56,434 nt of DNA. Origin: JAXHTH01 sp034211115. Its GTDB lineage: Bacteria > Planctomycetota > Phycisphaerae > Phycisphaerales > SM1A02. The position numbers and the translations under genes were made by a program. The notes below the pieces were generated by a model. That model was given only the letters and a program-made list of their open reading frames with translations, was not told the DNA's origin and did no database searches. The stretch lies in assembly GCA_034211115.1 (NCBI GenBank), contig JAXHTH010000032.1, positions 1-56,434 on the forward strand, in the 5' to 3' direction. Shown here in pieces: positions 8,271-19,071 of this stretch. Numbering within the stretch: position 1 is the stretch's first letter; each line of letters opens with the position of its first letter.

Positions 8271-9587
8271 ATGTGGGATCGCAAACAGACTCTGCCCCTC
8301 GCCGGTCTTCTCGTTCTTCTCGCCGCCCTCGTCGGATGTGACGGCGCCACCGACCGCGCGGCAGAGCACGAACCAGACGCCGCCGGCGAGGCGCGCCTCA
8401 TCGAGCTCTGGGCGCACCAGGGACAGGAGCGGGAGAACGCCGCCATGCGCGGCATCATCGACGCGTTCAATGCAGCGCACACGGGCGACGACCTTCGCGC
8501 CGAGATCACCTTCTTTCCCGATCGGCAGTACGCGGACAAGGTGTCCATCGCCTCCGCGAGCGGGACGCTGCCGGATGTGATCGACATCGACGGCCCTTAC
8601 GTCGGCCCGTGGGCGGCGGAGGGCATCCTTCGCCCCATTGACGCTCTCATCGATGATGAACTTCGCGCGGACATGCTCGATTCGCTGATCGAACAGGGCA
8701 CGTATGAGGGCGATCTCTACGCGCTCGGCGCGTTCGACTCGGCGCTCGTCGTCTATTACAACCGCGACATGATCGAGCGGGCGGGCCTCGAGCCGCCGGC
8801 CGTCGTCGAGGAAGCGTGGTCGTGGGACGAGTTCATGGCGGCGCTGGAGGCCGTGAAGCCGCACGCGGCGATCCCGCTCTCCCTGCACATGGACGATCAG
8901 AGCGATGAATGGCTGACCTACGCCTTCTCGCCGCTCATCTGGTCCAACCGCGGTCGGCTCATCGACACCGAAACGCATCGGGCGGTCGGCATCCTCGACG
9001 GGCCCGCCGCGGTCGAGGCCATCACGCGCTGGCAGGATCTGTTCGAAGCCGGGCTCGCGGAGGCGACGTCGACGAGGCCCGATCCGTTCAGCGACGGGCT
9101 CGCCGCCTTCGACTGGACGGGTCACTGGATGCTGCCGGTCTTCGAGAGCGCGGCGGCTCTGCGCTTCGGCGTCATGCCCCTGCCGCGGCTGGGCGAGGAG
9201 CACGTCGCCGCCTCCGGGAGCTGGTGCTGGGGCGTTTCGTCCTCCTGCGCCGATCCCGAAGCCGCCGCCCTCGTGCTCCAATGGCTGCTGGATCCCGAGC
9301 ACGGCATCAGGCCGATCGTCGAGGCGAACGGCGCCGTGCCCGGTCGGCGCAGCGCCTTCTCGCTTTTCCCTGAATACGAGCAGATGCCGCGCCGACTGTT
9401 CCGCGCGCAGCTCCAGGCCTCGGCCCATCCCCGGCCGCGCACCGGGGTGTACCTGACCCTCACCGGCGAGTTCGCCCGGGCGCTGCGCGACATCGCCCTC
9501 GGCGCAGAGGTCGCCAATCGTCTGGGCCAGGCGGCGCAGGCCGTCCAGCGCGTCCTCGATCGGCGACAACAAACCGATTCGGAGTAG
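8271..9587 (+). CDS. ABC transporter extracellular solute-binding lipoprotein (sugar family 1)
   Basis: The 438-residue protein is the ligand-binding subunit of a carbohydrate importer. A lipoprotein signal (LLVLLAALVGC) puts the lipid-bearing Cys at residue 23. Family 1 features follow: LIELWAHQGQERENAAMRGIIDAFNA, then ASGTLPDVIDIDGPYVG, then YALGAFDSALVVYYNRDMIERAG, and a C-terminal FPEYEQMP...RPRTGVYLTLTGEF. ATG 8271 is favoured by GAGGAG about 10 bases upstream; a start at 8184 would add a basic non-signal extension. Two permease genes follow, making a MalE-F-G type set. The sugar is not predictable. Confidence 0.88.
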   Translation: MWDRKQTLPLAGLLVLLAALVGCDGATDRAAEHEPDAAGEARLIELWAHQGQERENAAMRGIIDAFNAAHTGDDLRAEITFFPDRQYADKVSIASASGTLPDVIDIDGPYVGPWAAEGILRPIDALIDDELRADMLDSLIEQGTYEGDLYALGAFDSALVVYYNRDMIERAGLEPPAVVEEAWSWDEFMAALEAVKPHAAIPLSLHMDDQSDEWLTYAFSPLIWSNRGRLIDTETHRAVGILDGPAAVEAITRWQDLFEAGLAEATSTRPDPFSDGLAAFDWTGHWMLPVFESAAALRFGVMPLPRLGEEHVAASGSWCWGVSSSCADPEAAALVLQWLLDPEHGIRPIVEANGAVPGRRSAFSLFPEYEQMPRRLFRAQLQASAHPRPRTGVYLTLTGEFARALRDIALGAEVANRLGQAAQAVQRVLDRRQQTDSE

Positions 9588-9602
9588 AGATCCCCAGAGA
9601 CC

Positions 9603-9690
9603 GGTGGCACGGGCGTCCCGCCCGTGCGAAACAGTCGGTCTTGGCGACGCCAAAGTCAAGCGCACGGACGGGCGGGACGCCCGTCCCACC
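9603..9690. repeat. large inverted repeat of a dispersed GACGGGCGTCCCGCCCGTC type
   Basis: The left arm (9603-9627) and right arm (about 9664-9690) are near-perfect inverted copies, and each arm is itself palindromic around GGGCGTCCCGCCC. The spacer is about 36 bases. Repeats of this type, which give translated strings such as GGTPVPP, are widely dispersed in planctomycete and some other genomes. Here it stands between the binding-protein gene and the first permease gene, where a hairpin could set the expression ratio or protect the mRNA 3' end. Confidence 0.75.
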
Positions 9691-9734
9691 TTTCGATTGG
9701 CGCATGCCCGTGACCAGCAGTAGAATGACCGCGC

Positions 9735-10622
9735 ATGCGCGGACGCGACCGGATCATCGCCTTCACGTTCATCGCTCCCGCGACGGCGCTCATCGCGCTG
9801 TTCGTCCTCTGGCCCGTGGTGAGCTGCTTCATCACCGCCGCGCACGATGCCCCGCTCACGCAGGCCGAGCTCGGCGACTACACGGGTCTGCGCAACGTCA
9901 ACGCCCTCATCGACGGCGTCTCCTTCCGCCGCAGCGTGCGCAACACGATCTACTTCACGGTGCTCGTGGTGCCGATGCAGACGATCCTCGCCCTGCTGCT
10001 GGCGCTGTGGACGTACGGCACCTCCCGGCGGAAGCGCGCGCTTCGCCTGTGCGTGTTCCTCCCCACCGCGTTCTCGCTGACGGTGCTGAGCGTGGTATGG
10101 AAGCTGATGTACGAGCCGGCCACGGCGACGGGGGCGGGCCTGTTCAACGGCCTGCTCCTCGCGATCGGCCTCGAGGCGCAGCCGTTTCTCACGAGCACGG
10201 CGCAGGCGATGCCCGCCATCGTGATCATGAGCGTCTGGCAGGGCGTGGGGTTGCAGATGATGATCCTCCTCGCGGGCCTGCAGACGGTGCCGTCCCGCCT
10301 GTACGAGGCGGCGACCATCGACGGGGCGGGCCGACTGGGCCGCTTCGTGCACGTCACGCTGCCCGGCCTGGCGCCCACGCTCGCCTTCGTGGTCATGATC
10401 ACCACGATCTTCGCCCTGAAGTTCTTCGTCCAGCCGTTCATCATGACCAGGGGCGGGCCGCAGGGGGCGACGCTCTCCATCGTCCAGTACGTCTACGAGG
10501 CCGCGTTCCGGCAGCGCGACCTCGGCCTCGCCTGCGCCGCGGGCGTCGTGTTCTTCATCATCGTCAGCGGCATCACCGGCCTGCTGCACGGGCTCGTGCG
10601 CCGCGCGGAGGCGCTGTCGTGA
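9735..10622 (+). CDS. ABC transporter permease, MalF/UgpA type
   Basis: This 295-residue integral membrane protein is one half of the importer channel. About six hydrophobic spans can be seen, starting with IIAFTFIAPATALIALFVLWPVV. The cytoplasmic EAA loop, which docks the ATPase, is YEAATIDGAGRLGRFVHVTLP near residues 195-215. The start ATG 9735 lacks a strong Shine-Dalgarno site and comes 44 bases after the palindromic repeat. Its TGA (10620-10622) overlaps the next ATG by one base, so the two permeases are coupled. Confidence 0.88.
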   Translation: MRGRDRIIAFTFIAPATALIALFVLWPVVSCFITAAHDAPLTQAELGDYTGLRNVNALIDGVSFRRSVRNTIYFTVLVVPMQTILALLLALWTYGTSRRKRALRLCVFLPTAFSLTVLSVVWKLMYEPATATGAGLFNGLLLAIGLEAQPFLTSTAQAMPAIVIMSVWQGVGLQMMILLAGLQTVPSRLYEAATIDGAGRLGRFVHVTLPGLAPTLAFVVMITTIFALKFFVQPFIMTRGGPQGATLSIVQYVYEAAFRQRDLGLACAAGVVFFIIVSGITGLLHGLVRRAEALS

Positions 10623-11479
10623 TGCGTCGGGCCGTCATCCCGGTTCTGCTCCGCACGCTCATCGCGGCCGCGGTCGCGCTGCTGTTCATCGCACCCCTGC
10701 TGTGGATGCTCGCCGGCTCGTTCAAGCCGGACGCGGCGGTGCACGACGACGTCCAGTCGCTGCGGAGCTTTGTTCCCTCGCCGTTCACGCTCGAGAACTA
10801 CGCCGAGGCCGCCCGCCGCACGCAGCTTGCCGACACGATGCTCAACACCGCGCTCGTCGTGCTGCTCGTCGCCGTGGGCGGGCTGCTTGTCAACGCACCC
10901 GCCGCCTACGCCTTCGCCCGGCTCCGCTTCCCGGGCCGCGAGGCGCTGTTCCTGCTTCTCGTGAGCACGATCATCATCCCCATCGAGGTGATCGTGATCC
11001 CGCTGTTCATGACGGTGCGGACGACGCGCGGCATCGCGGAGGTGGTGGGCGAGCGGCCGTGGACGATCGCCGCCCTCAGCGTCCCGTTCATGGCCAAGGC
11101 GTTCAACATCTTCCTGCTCAGGCAGTACTTTCTCACCCTGCCCCGCTCGCTGGAGGAGGCGGCGTACGTGGACGGGGCGGGTGTCTGGCGGGCGTTCTGG
11201 CGCATCGCCCTGCCCAACGCCGCCCCCGCCCTCGGCACCGTCATCCTGCTGGATCTCGTCATCCACTGGAACGACTTTCTCTGGCCGCTGGTCATCTGCC
11301 AGGGCGAGCGATCGCGCACCATCCAGCTCGGGCTGGCGAACTTCTTCACCCAGCCGCCGATCTCGTGGGGGTCGATCCTCGCCTACGCCGTCATCGCCAC
11401 CATCCCCCTCGCCCTGGCGTTCCTCATCGGCCAGCGCTGGATCGTCCAGTCTCTCGCCGGCACCGGCCGGCGGGGGTGA
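10622..11479 (+). CDS. ABC transporter permease, MalG/UgpE type
   Basis: The 285-residue protein is the second channel subunit. It has an N-terminal span (RTLIAAAVALLFIAPLLWMLAGSFK), five more hydrophobic segments, and the EAA loop EEAAYVDGAGVWRAFWRIALP about 100 residues before the end, followed by HWNDFLWPLVIC, typical of MalG proteins. A GTG at 10619 is also in frame. No MalK-type ATPase gene is found on either side, so the importer probably shares an ATPase encoded elsewhere, as is known for many sugar importers of this class. Confidence 0.88.
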   Translation: MRRAVIPVLLRTLIAAAVALLFIAPLLWMLAGSFKPDAAVHDDVQSLRSFVPSPFTLENYAEAARRTQLADTMLNTALVVLLVAVGGLLVNAPAAYAFARLRFPGREALFLLLVSTIIIPIEVIVIPLFMTVRTTRGIAEVVGERPWTIAALSVPFMAKAFNIFLLRQYFLTLPRSLEEAAYVDGAGVWRAFWRIALPNAAPALGTVILLDLVIHWNDFLWPLVICQGERSRTIQLGLANFFTQPPISWGSILAYAVIATIPLALAFLIGQRWIVQSLAGTGRRG

Positions 11480-11649
11480 GGAAAACGTCGGTCGTGAGCT
11501 CGGTGTGTTCGGTCGCCGAGAACAAACAACGCCGGATCGCGGTTAATGAGGATCGGAGGGGTTCTTCGTTCTTCTGGCACGCCGGCGACGATCGCTCCGC
11601 TCACCTCGTGTGCCGCCATCCTGTATTCTGTGGGGCCGCGAGTCGATGC

Positions 11650-12561
11650 ATGACCGTTGAAACGGACAACCCGCCGATTGAAGCCGCGAGCGATGCCGAC
11701 TCCGTCCGGCTGTCCTGCGCCCAGGTCCGGGGCGGGAACACCGCCGTGTCGGAGTCCGTCGACCTGCCCGGGGCCCGAGCCGTCGTCTTCTCCCGCCCGG
11801 CCGCCTCCGGGCGCGGCGGTGATGTGCATTACGTCTCCGTGTGCGGCTCCGGACTCATCTCCCGCTTCTGCGTGGCCGACGTGGTGGGGCACGGCCAGAC
11901 CGTCGCCGCGGTCAGCGATGAGCTGCACCGCGTCCTTCGCCGGCTCATGAACTGGCTGGATCATCGGTTCGTCCTTCGCCGGCTCAATCGCGTGCTGGAG
12001 CGGAAGGGCCTGGACGCGGTCACCACCGCCGCCATCGCCACGTATTTCCCGCCTTCCCGCACGCTCAGCTTCAGCTACGCCGGCCACCCGCCGGGCTGGT
12101 GGTACAGCAGCGCCGAACATCGCTGGCGGCGACTCGCCATGCCGAGTGCCGACGATCCCGATACGAAGTCCTTTGTCAACGGCGCGCTGGCGGTCATCCG
12201 CGATGCGTCCTTCACCCGCTCGCGCCAGAAGGTCGAGCCGGGCGATCGGTTCCTGCTCGTCACCGACGGCATTCTCGAGACCCGGGATGGGGAGGGGCAA
12301 CTGTTCGGCTCCGAACGCGTCGAGGCCGTGCTCGATCGCCATCGCCGCGACACCGTCGAGGATCTGTCCCACTCGATTCTCGACGAGCTGGAGCGGTTCA
12401 GCGTCGACAGCGGGCTGGCCCACGATGACGTGACGTTTCTGCTCGTCGAGTTCACGCGGCCGCCGGGGATGTTCCGCCAGATGATGCGGAACCGCCTCCG
12501 GCGGATATTGAACCTGTTTCGACGGGAGACCGGGCCGGCCCACGCCCTGCGGGAAGCCTGA
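11650..12561 (+). CDS. SpoIIE/RsbU-like PP2C-family serine phosphatase
   Basis: The 303-residue protein is a stand-alone SpoIIE-type phosphatase domain, the kind that dephosphorylates anti-sigma-factor antagonists in partner-switching. Visible motifs are GGDVHYVSVCGSGLISRFCVADVVGHG (metal Asp), SFSYAGHPPGWW, GDRFLLVTDGILETRDGEGQLFG and the terminal AHDDVTFLLVEF. No sensor (PAS, GAF or response-regulator) domain precedes it. About 25 basic residues follow the domain. ATG 11650 is the only reasonable start. No anti-sigma factor or antagonist gene is adjacent, so the target is unknown. Confidence 0.83.
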   Translation: MTVETDNPPIEAASDADSVRLSCAQVRGGNTAVSESVDLPGARAVVFSRPAASGRGGDVHYVSVCGSGLISRFCVADVVGHGQTVAAVSDELHRVLRRLMNWLDHRFVLRRLNRVLERKGLDAVTTAAIATYFPPSRTLSFSYAGHPPGWWYSSAEHRWRRLAMPSADDPDTKSFVNGALAVIRDASFTRSRQKVEPGDRFLLVTDGILETRDGEGQLFGSERVEAVLDRHRRDTVEDLSHSILDELERFSVDSGLAHDDVTFLLVEFTRPPGMFRQMMRNRLRRILNLFRRETGPAHALREA

Positions 12562-12757
12562 GACGATCGGCCCCGCTCGCCGTCAGACACCGCGCCCTCA
12601 CCACGCCGGCCCGCCAGGGCCGGGTCCCCCCCGGAATACCACCGACCTCGTGCCCCTCCCGGAATACACCCGGCATCGAGCCCTGTTCTCTCCTCGACGC
12701 ACAAACCGTTCAAATCGTTCATCCCCGCCGCCCACCTCCGATCGAGGGAGAATCCGA

Positions 12758-13198
12758 ATGTCGCACCCGCAGGAGCATACATCGCAGGAGCTCACCATCT
12801 TCATTGATGGCGAGTGCCCGCTCTGCCGCCGCGAGGCGCGGACGCTGGAGCGACTGGATCGCGGCCGCGGCCGACTCAAACTGGTCGACATCACCGACGC
12901 CTCCTTCGACCCCGGCCGCTTCGGACGCTCGGTGGACCAGATGATGGCGGCGATCCACGGCCGACTGCCCGACGGCACCATGATCACCGGCATGGAGGTG
13001 TTCCGCCGCGCCTATGCCGCCGTCGGCCTTGGCTGGCTGCTCGCTCCCACCGCCTGGCCCGGACTGCGCCGGCTCTTCGATCGCCTCTATGCCTGGTTTG
13101 CGCGAAACCGGACGCGGCTGACCGGGCGCGGATCCGACTGTTCTGAGCGATGCCGGCCTCGGCCGCAGGCTGTCCCCGTCCACGAGCGCCGCCGATGA
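12758..13198 (+). CDS. DCC-family (DUF393) thiol-disulfide oxidoreductase-like protein
   Basis: The 146-residue protein carries the DCC signature early: TIFIDGECPLCRREARTLER, with an Asp and two Cys two residues apart, as in DUF393 proteins. The family is thought to have a thioredoxin-like fold but is poorly characterised. The rest (VDITDASFDPGRFG, DGTMITGMEVFRRAYAAVGLGWLLAP, RLYAWFARNRTRL) follows the family's usual pattern and length. ATG 12758 follows gatcgagggagaatccga. Its stop overlaps the next gene's ATG (13195-13198), so it forms a two-gene operon with the SDR. Confidence 0.8.
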   Translation: MSHPQEHTSQELTIFIDGECPLCRREARTLERLDRGRGRLKLVDITDASFDPGRFGRSVDQMMAAIHGRLPDGTMITGMEVFRRAYAAVGLGWLLAPTAWPGLRRLFDRLYAWFARNRTRLTGRGSDCSERCRPRPQAVPVHERRR

Positions 13199-13929
13199 AC
13201 GACGCCCCTCAACCATCCAGATGCCTGATCATCGGCGCCACCGGCGGTATCGGCACGGCCCTGTCGCATCGTCTGGCCGCCGGCGGCTGGGATCTCGCCC
13301 TCGCCGCACGGTCGGAAGCGAAACTCCGCGACCTTGCCGCGGAGGTCGATGCCGAGTGGGTCACCATTGACGCCACCTCGTTCGCCGAAATCGACCGCGC
13401 CTTCGACGCGTTTGCCGACATCACCGCGGTGGTGAACCTCGTCGGTTCGATCATCCTCAAGCCGGCGCACGCGACGAGCGAAGATGACTTCCAGAAGACG
13501 CTCGATCTCAACCTGAAGTCGGCCTTCGGCGTGGTTCGCGCCGCCGGCCGCCGCCTCCGACGGCACGGCGGTTCGGTCGTCCTCTCCTCGACCTGCGCGG
13601 CTTCGGTGGGGCTGGCGAATCACGAGGCGATCGCGGCGGCGAAGGCGGGCGTCGAGGGCCTGATGCGCGCCGCCGCCGCCACCTACGCCTCCGCCCGCAT
13701 CCGCATCAACGCCGTCGCGCCCGGCCTCGTCCGGACACCCCTCAGCGCCCACATCACCGGCAACGAGCCGGCGTTGAAGGCCTCGCTGGCCATGCACCCC
13801 CTGGGACGGATCGGCGAACCGGACGACATCGCCCGCGCCATCGAGTTTCTCCTCGACCCCGCCTCGGACTGGATCACGGGCCAGACGATCGGCATCGATG
13901 GCGGCCTCGCCCGCGTCCGCCCCCGCTGA
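13195..13929 (+). CDS. short-chain dehydrogenase/reductase-like protein lacking the catalytic Tyr
   Basis: The 244-residue protein has the SDR fold: the NAD(P)-binding glycine motif GATGGIGTAL near the N-terminus, NLVGS in the place of NNAG, the active-site Ser region VVLSSTCAASVG, and the C-terminal INAVAPGLVRTPL and ITGQTIGIDGGL. The usual YxxxK is replaced by a stretch reading NHEAIAAAKAGVEG: the Lys is present but the Tyr position is Ile. Either chemistry differs or the protein is a non-classical SDR. It starts inside the previous stop codon (ATGA). Confidence 0.82.
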   Translation: MNDAPQPSRCLIIGATGGIGTALSHRLAAGGWDLALAARSEAKLRDLAAEVDAEWVTIDATSFAEIDRAFDAFADITAVVNLVGSIILKPAHATSEDDFQKTLDLNLKSAFGVVRAAGRRLRRHGGSVVLSSTCAASVGLANHEAIAAAKAGVEGLMRAAAATYASARIRINAVAPGLVRTPLSAHITGNEPALKASLAMHPLGRIGEPDDIARAIEFLLDPASDWITGQTIGIDGGLARVRPR

Positions 13930-14031
13930 CGCCGCCCCGCCGCGCCGGATCACACATCCGCGCCGGCCGACGTGACCCCACCGCGAACCTTGACCGTCTG
14001 GCGGGTCCGGCTACACTCTTCACCGTTCCCC

Positions 14032-14104
<73 letters not shown>

Positions 14105-14112
14105 CTTCAAGA

Positions 14113-14145
14113 ACGCCCCTCGCGATACCGTGAGGGGCGTTTTTC
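14113..14145 (+). terminator. rho-independent terminator after tRNA-Lys
   Basis: A perfect 9-bp stem (14113-14121 with 14132-14140, 10-nt loop) is followed by TTTTT at 14140-14144. It lies 8 bases after the tRNA. Confidence 0.85.
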
Positions 14146-14230
14146 TGATACCGACATCCTGAATGAAGGCCGATTTTCAGCGCGCGCCCTTTTTGCGCCC
14201 TGTCTTCGTTCTTGATTATCAGCTCACCGC

Positions 14231-14272
14231 GTCCCAAGCTGAATGTCGCGGGTTCGAGTCCCGTCACCCGCT
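14231..14272 (+). pseudogene. tRNA-Gly(CCC)-like 3' fragment
   Basis: The segment reads as the 3' half of a tRNA: an anticodon-loop-like TCCCAA, the 3' anticodon strand AGCTG, variable region, T-arm GCGGG-TTCGAGT-CCCGT and the acceptor 3' strand CACCCGC. No D-arm or matching 5' acceptor GCGGGTG is found upstream, so it is a fragment and not a gene. It probably marks a former attachment site of an element that targeted tRNA-Gly. The rest of the 14105..14649 gap holds no supported gene. Confidence 0.6.
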
Positions 14273-14649
14273 TTGTCACGACAGCGAAGTACTTGCGGCA
14301 GTCGCGGTGCCGGTGACATCCGGCCCCCGCGGCTGAATGTCACTGGTGTCGGTTGACGCAAGCTGGCGAACGGGTCGCCGTAGCGCGAGAGGCGGGCCGC
14401 CAGCGACGGGTTCCGGACAATCGACGTTCCACCTCGTTTGGGAATCCCCGTCACGACTGAGTGGTGATCGGCACCCAGAGGGGACCCGCCGCGGGCTGTA
14501 TGACCGGCTCGCCTTTATTCCACGGCTCCGGATGCGGGCGCGAACGAGGAGGATGCCGCAGGCCGCGTCGCACGGGCGGCGCCGCGATTGACGGTCGCCC
14601 GTCTGCCCATACGATGGGCGTCGCGTCCACCCCGAGTGAGAAGGTCAGC
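14273..14649. other. intergenic, no gene recognised
   Basis: No convincing coding sequence or RNA is seen between the tRNA-Gly fragment and the OPT transporter gene. The reverse strand is open for up to about 100 codons in places, but its translation is Arg/Pro/Gly-rich without motifs. The promoter of the OPT gene should lie here; a GAGAAGG ribosome site is at about 14638-14644. Confidence 0.5.
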
Positions 14650-16662
<2,013 letters not shown>

Positions 16663-16862
16663 GCGGGCGACCTCGTCTGATCCGGCCGGTGAATCTCCTG
16701 ACTCGACGCTGAGCCGGTTATTCAGCCCCCGGTGATTCGGCTCGGCATAGGAGTGTCCCAACGACTCGTCGATCACATGCCGTAGAGGTCGCTCACCGAT
16801 GAGGATCATGCGATCCGGGCACTCGGATTTGCTCCAGCGCACGAACGAATCCGACGGCTTTA
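16663..16862 (-). pseudogene. transposase (integrase core) C-terminal remnant
   Basis: Read on the minus strand from about 16862, the sequence gives SFVRWSKSECPDRMILIGER followed by PLRHVIDESLGHSYAEPNHR and GLNNRL. This matches the usual C-terminal block of rve-type transposases (SFVRxIKxECLDRMIxxGExSLRRxIxEYxxHYHxERNHQGLxNRL). Key positions have decayed (W for I, S for H in HYH, P for R), there is no upstream part, and no stop follows at the expected place. It fills the gap between the OPT gene and the potassium channel gene and touches both. Confidence 0.7.
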
Positions 16863-18551
16863 TCTCCTCTCCACGAAGCGCTGGAGGAACGCTCGTTCCG
16901 ATTCGGCGCTGCCCACGAGCACCAACTCCTGACCGGCCCTCAGCACCATGTCCGCCGGCGGATTGACTCGTAGGCCGTCATCTTCGCCGCGCACGGCCAG
17001 AATCGTGCTTCCCGACTGCTCGCGCACATCGGAACCGGCGATCGTCTTCCCATCCAGCGATTCGGGCGCCCGGATCCTGAACACGTCAAGCCCCTCCGCG
17101 ATGGACACGTTCGCGGTCGGGCGCAGGAGGTTGAACATGGTCGTCGCGCCCATCGAGGCGTACGAAAGGACGAAATCCGCACCGGCCCGGTGCATCGAGG
17201 CCACATTGCGCTCGCGCGTGGCCCGGACGATGATCTGGATGTCCGGCCGCAGGCTGCGGCAGTAGATGGTCAGGTAGGTGTTCATGTCATCGTCGTGCGT
17301 CGTCACGAGCACGGCCGGCGCCTTCTGGATGCCCGCGCGGGTGAGGACGTCCAGGTCCGCCGCGTCGCCGGTGATTGTCCGCTCGGCATCGGGATTCCCT
17401 TCCGGCTCGCGCTCGACCATCCGCCAATCGATGTTCCGCGCTGACAGCGCCCGCGCCGCCGCCTGACCGACGCGTCCGCCGCCCAGAATCACGATCGGAT
17501 CGGTCGACACGTTGTAGATTATGAACGCTTCGTCGTACGCCTGGAGCTGCTTCGCGGATCCGCCGAGGAGCAGGATCGAGTGCGGACCGACGACCGTGTC
17601 CGCCTTCGCGGGCTCGAACCGTCCCCGACTCCAGATGCCGAGAACGGAGACGCCGATGTCCCGCAGTCGATTCTCTCGGAGGGATCTGCCGACGAGGGGC
17701 GTCCGAGCGGCGCTGGCCTGGGCGATGAGCACTTCATCGACGGTGCCCACCACATGCGTCACGGCATCCCCGCCGGAGATGCACCGCGTCAGCGCCTGCC
17801 CCATCTGCTCGGTGAGGTGAAGCACGTGCGTCGCGCCCGCGAGCTCGATGACGTCGATCGAATCCGCGGAATCGGCCAGGGCGACGATGGGCACATCCGG
17901 GGCGACGCCCCGCACGGTAAATGTGGCATGCGTGTTCACGTAGTCATCGTGCGTCGTCGCGACGAGGGCCGCCTGGACGGCATGCACCCGCTCGTAGGTG
18001 GCCGGATCGTCAAGATCGCCGACGATGACCCGCCGACCGGCGTCGTGCAGGCGCGCCGCCTCCTCTGGATCGGGCACGATCAGAACGTACTCGTAGTTGT
18101 ACTGCATGAGCTTGCGGATCAGCGCCGTCGACAACGCGTCCTCGTGGGTGAGAATCACGTGCCCCGACGTATCGGCCAATTGGCGCGGCGTTCGGGCGGC
18201 CAACTGGCTCTCGACCCACGGCGCATAGAAGAACTGAATCACCGTGAAGGGCAGGAGAACGAGAAGGAAGATGATGCCGGTCATCAGCACGATGATGGAG
18301 AACGCGCGGCCGAGATCGCTTTCAAAGGTGATGTCGCCGAAGCCGAGCGTGGACATGACGGTGAGCGTCCAGTAAAAGCCGGTCACCCAACTGTACTGCC
18401 GTCCCTCCATCTCCATGATGTAGTGGAACAGAACGCTGTAGAGGACCACGAGGAACACGAGCACGATGATGAAGCGGATGAGCAGTCGGAGATTGCGCTG
18501 GCCGCCCGGCGTGCGGAAGATGAAGAGCAGTTGGGAGGGGAGGTACTTCAT
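16860..18551 (-). CDS. potassium channel protein with two RCK (TrkA N/C) domains
   Basis: The 563-residue protein is a two-span potassium channel with a ligand gate. Spans lie near residues 23-46 and 83-107; between them is the pore helix and the selectivity filter TLGFGD (68-73), the GFGD variant of GYGD. Two tandem RCK units follow: TSGHVILTHEDALSTALIRKL and, later, DPIVILGGGRVGQAAARALS with a complete GxGxxG, each ending in a TrkA_C-like segment. The last 60 residues (IRAPESLDGKTIAGSDVREQ to LVLVGSAESER) form the final TrkA_C. ATG 18551 directly precedes the first hydrophobic block. It may regulate K+ efflux in answer to nucleotides or ions. Confidence 0.9.
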   Translation of the reverse strand: MKYLPSQLLFIFRTPGGQRNLRLLIRFIIVLVFLVVLYSVLFHYIMEMEGRQYSWVTGFYWTLTVMSTLGFGDITFESDLGRAFSIIVLMTGIIFLLVLLPFTVIQFFYAPWVESQLAARTPRQLADTSGHVILTHEDALSTALIRKLMQYNYEYVLIVPDPEEAARLHDAGRRVIVGDLDDPATYERVHAVQAALVATTHDDYVNTHATFTVRGVAPDVPIVALADSADSIDVIELAGATHVLHLTEQMGQALTRCISGGDAVTHVVGTVDEVLIAQASAARTPLVGRSLRENRLRDIGVSVLGIWSRGRFEPAKADTVVGPHSILLLGGSAKQLQAYDEAFIIYNVSTDPIVILGGGRVGQAAARALSARNIDWRMVEREPEGNPDAERTITGDAADLDVLTRAGIQKAPAVLVTTHDDDMNTYLTIYCRSLRPDIQIIVRATRERNVASMHRAGADFVLSYASMGATTMFNLLRPTANVSIAEGLDVFRIRAPESLDGKTIAGSDVREQSGSTILAVRGEDDGLRVNPPADMVLRAGQELVLVGSAESERAFLQRFVERR

Positions 18552-19071
18552 GAGGCTGCCGGGTTCCGATGGCGGTTCGCTTCCACGACTGCGCCTGAAG
18601 GTACCAGTTCACGTGGACGGGTCAATCTCGCGGGCAGGGCGGCCGGCGATCCGGCGGATTCCCGCGCCGGTTCGCGACGGGCGTCCTTGCGAGCATCTGG
18701 GACCGATTCCGCGGCGCGGGGGCGTCCCCGGATCGAGCTCGTCCTGTTCCAACCCTCGGTCCAACAACGGGTCGAGGCCGCGCCGCGGTTTGCATTGCCT
18801 TCAAGACCTCGATTCCCGGTCGGGACGGCGGCCGCCGGAATCGGGCGGCGGCCGGGAATCACGTTCCCCGAGTATGCGCCGGCACACGTGCGTCAACGGC
18901 GCGGCGATCACTCGGCAGAAGCACCGCCGGGTCGGCTGCCTGAGGCGCCGGCAGCGTCATGTGCAGAAACTGAGGACTCGTCAGCCAAGGAGGCGCTGGA
19001 ACCTCGACCGTGGTCGGAGTGGGAGCAGCACGCCTCGGGACGATTGCGGCCGCGCTGAACCCGCCGGACCA

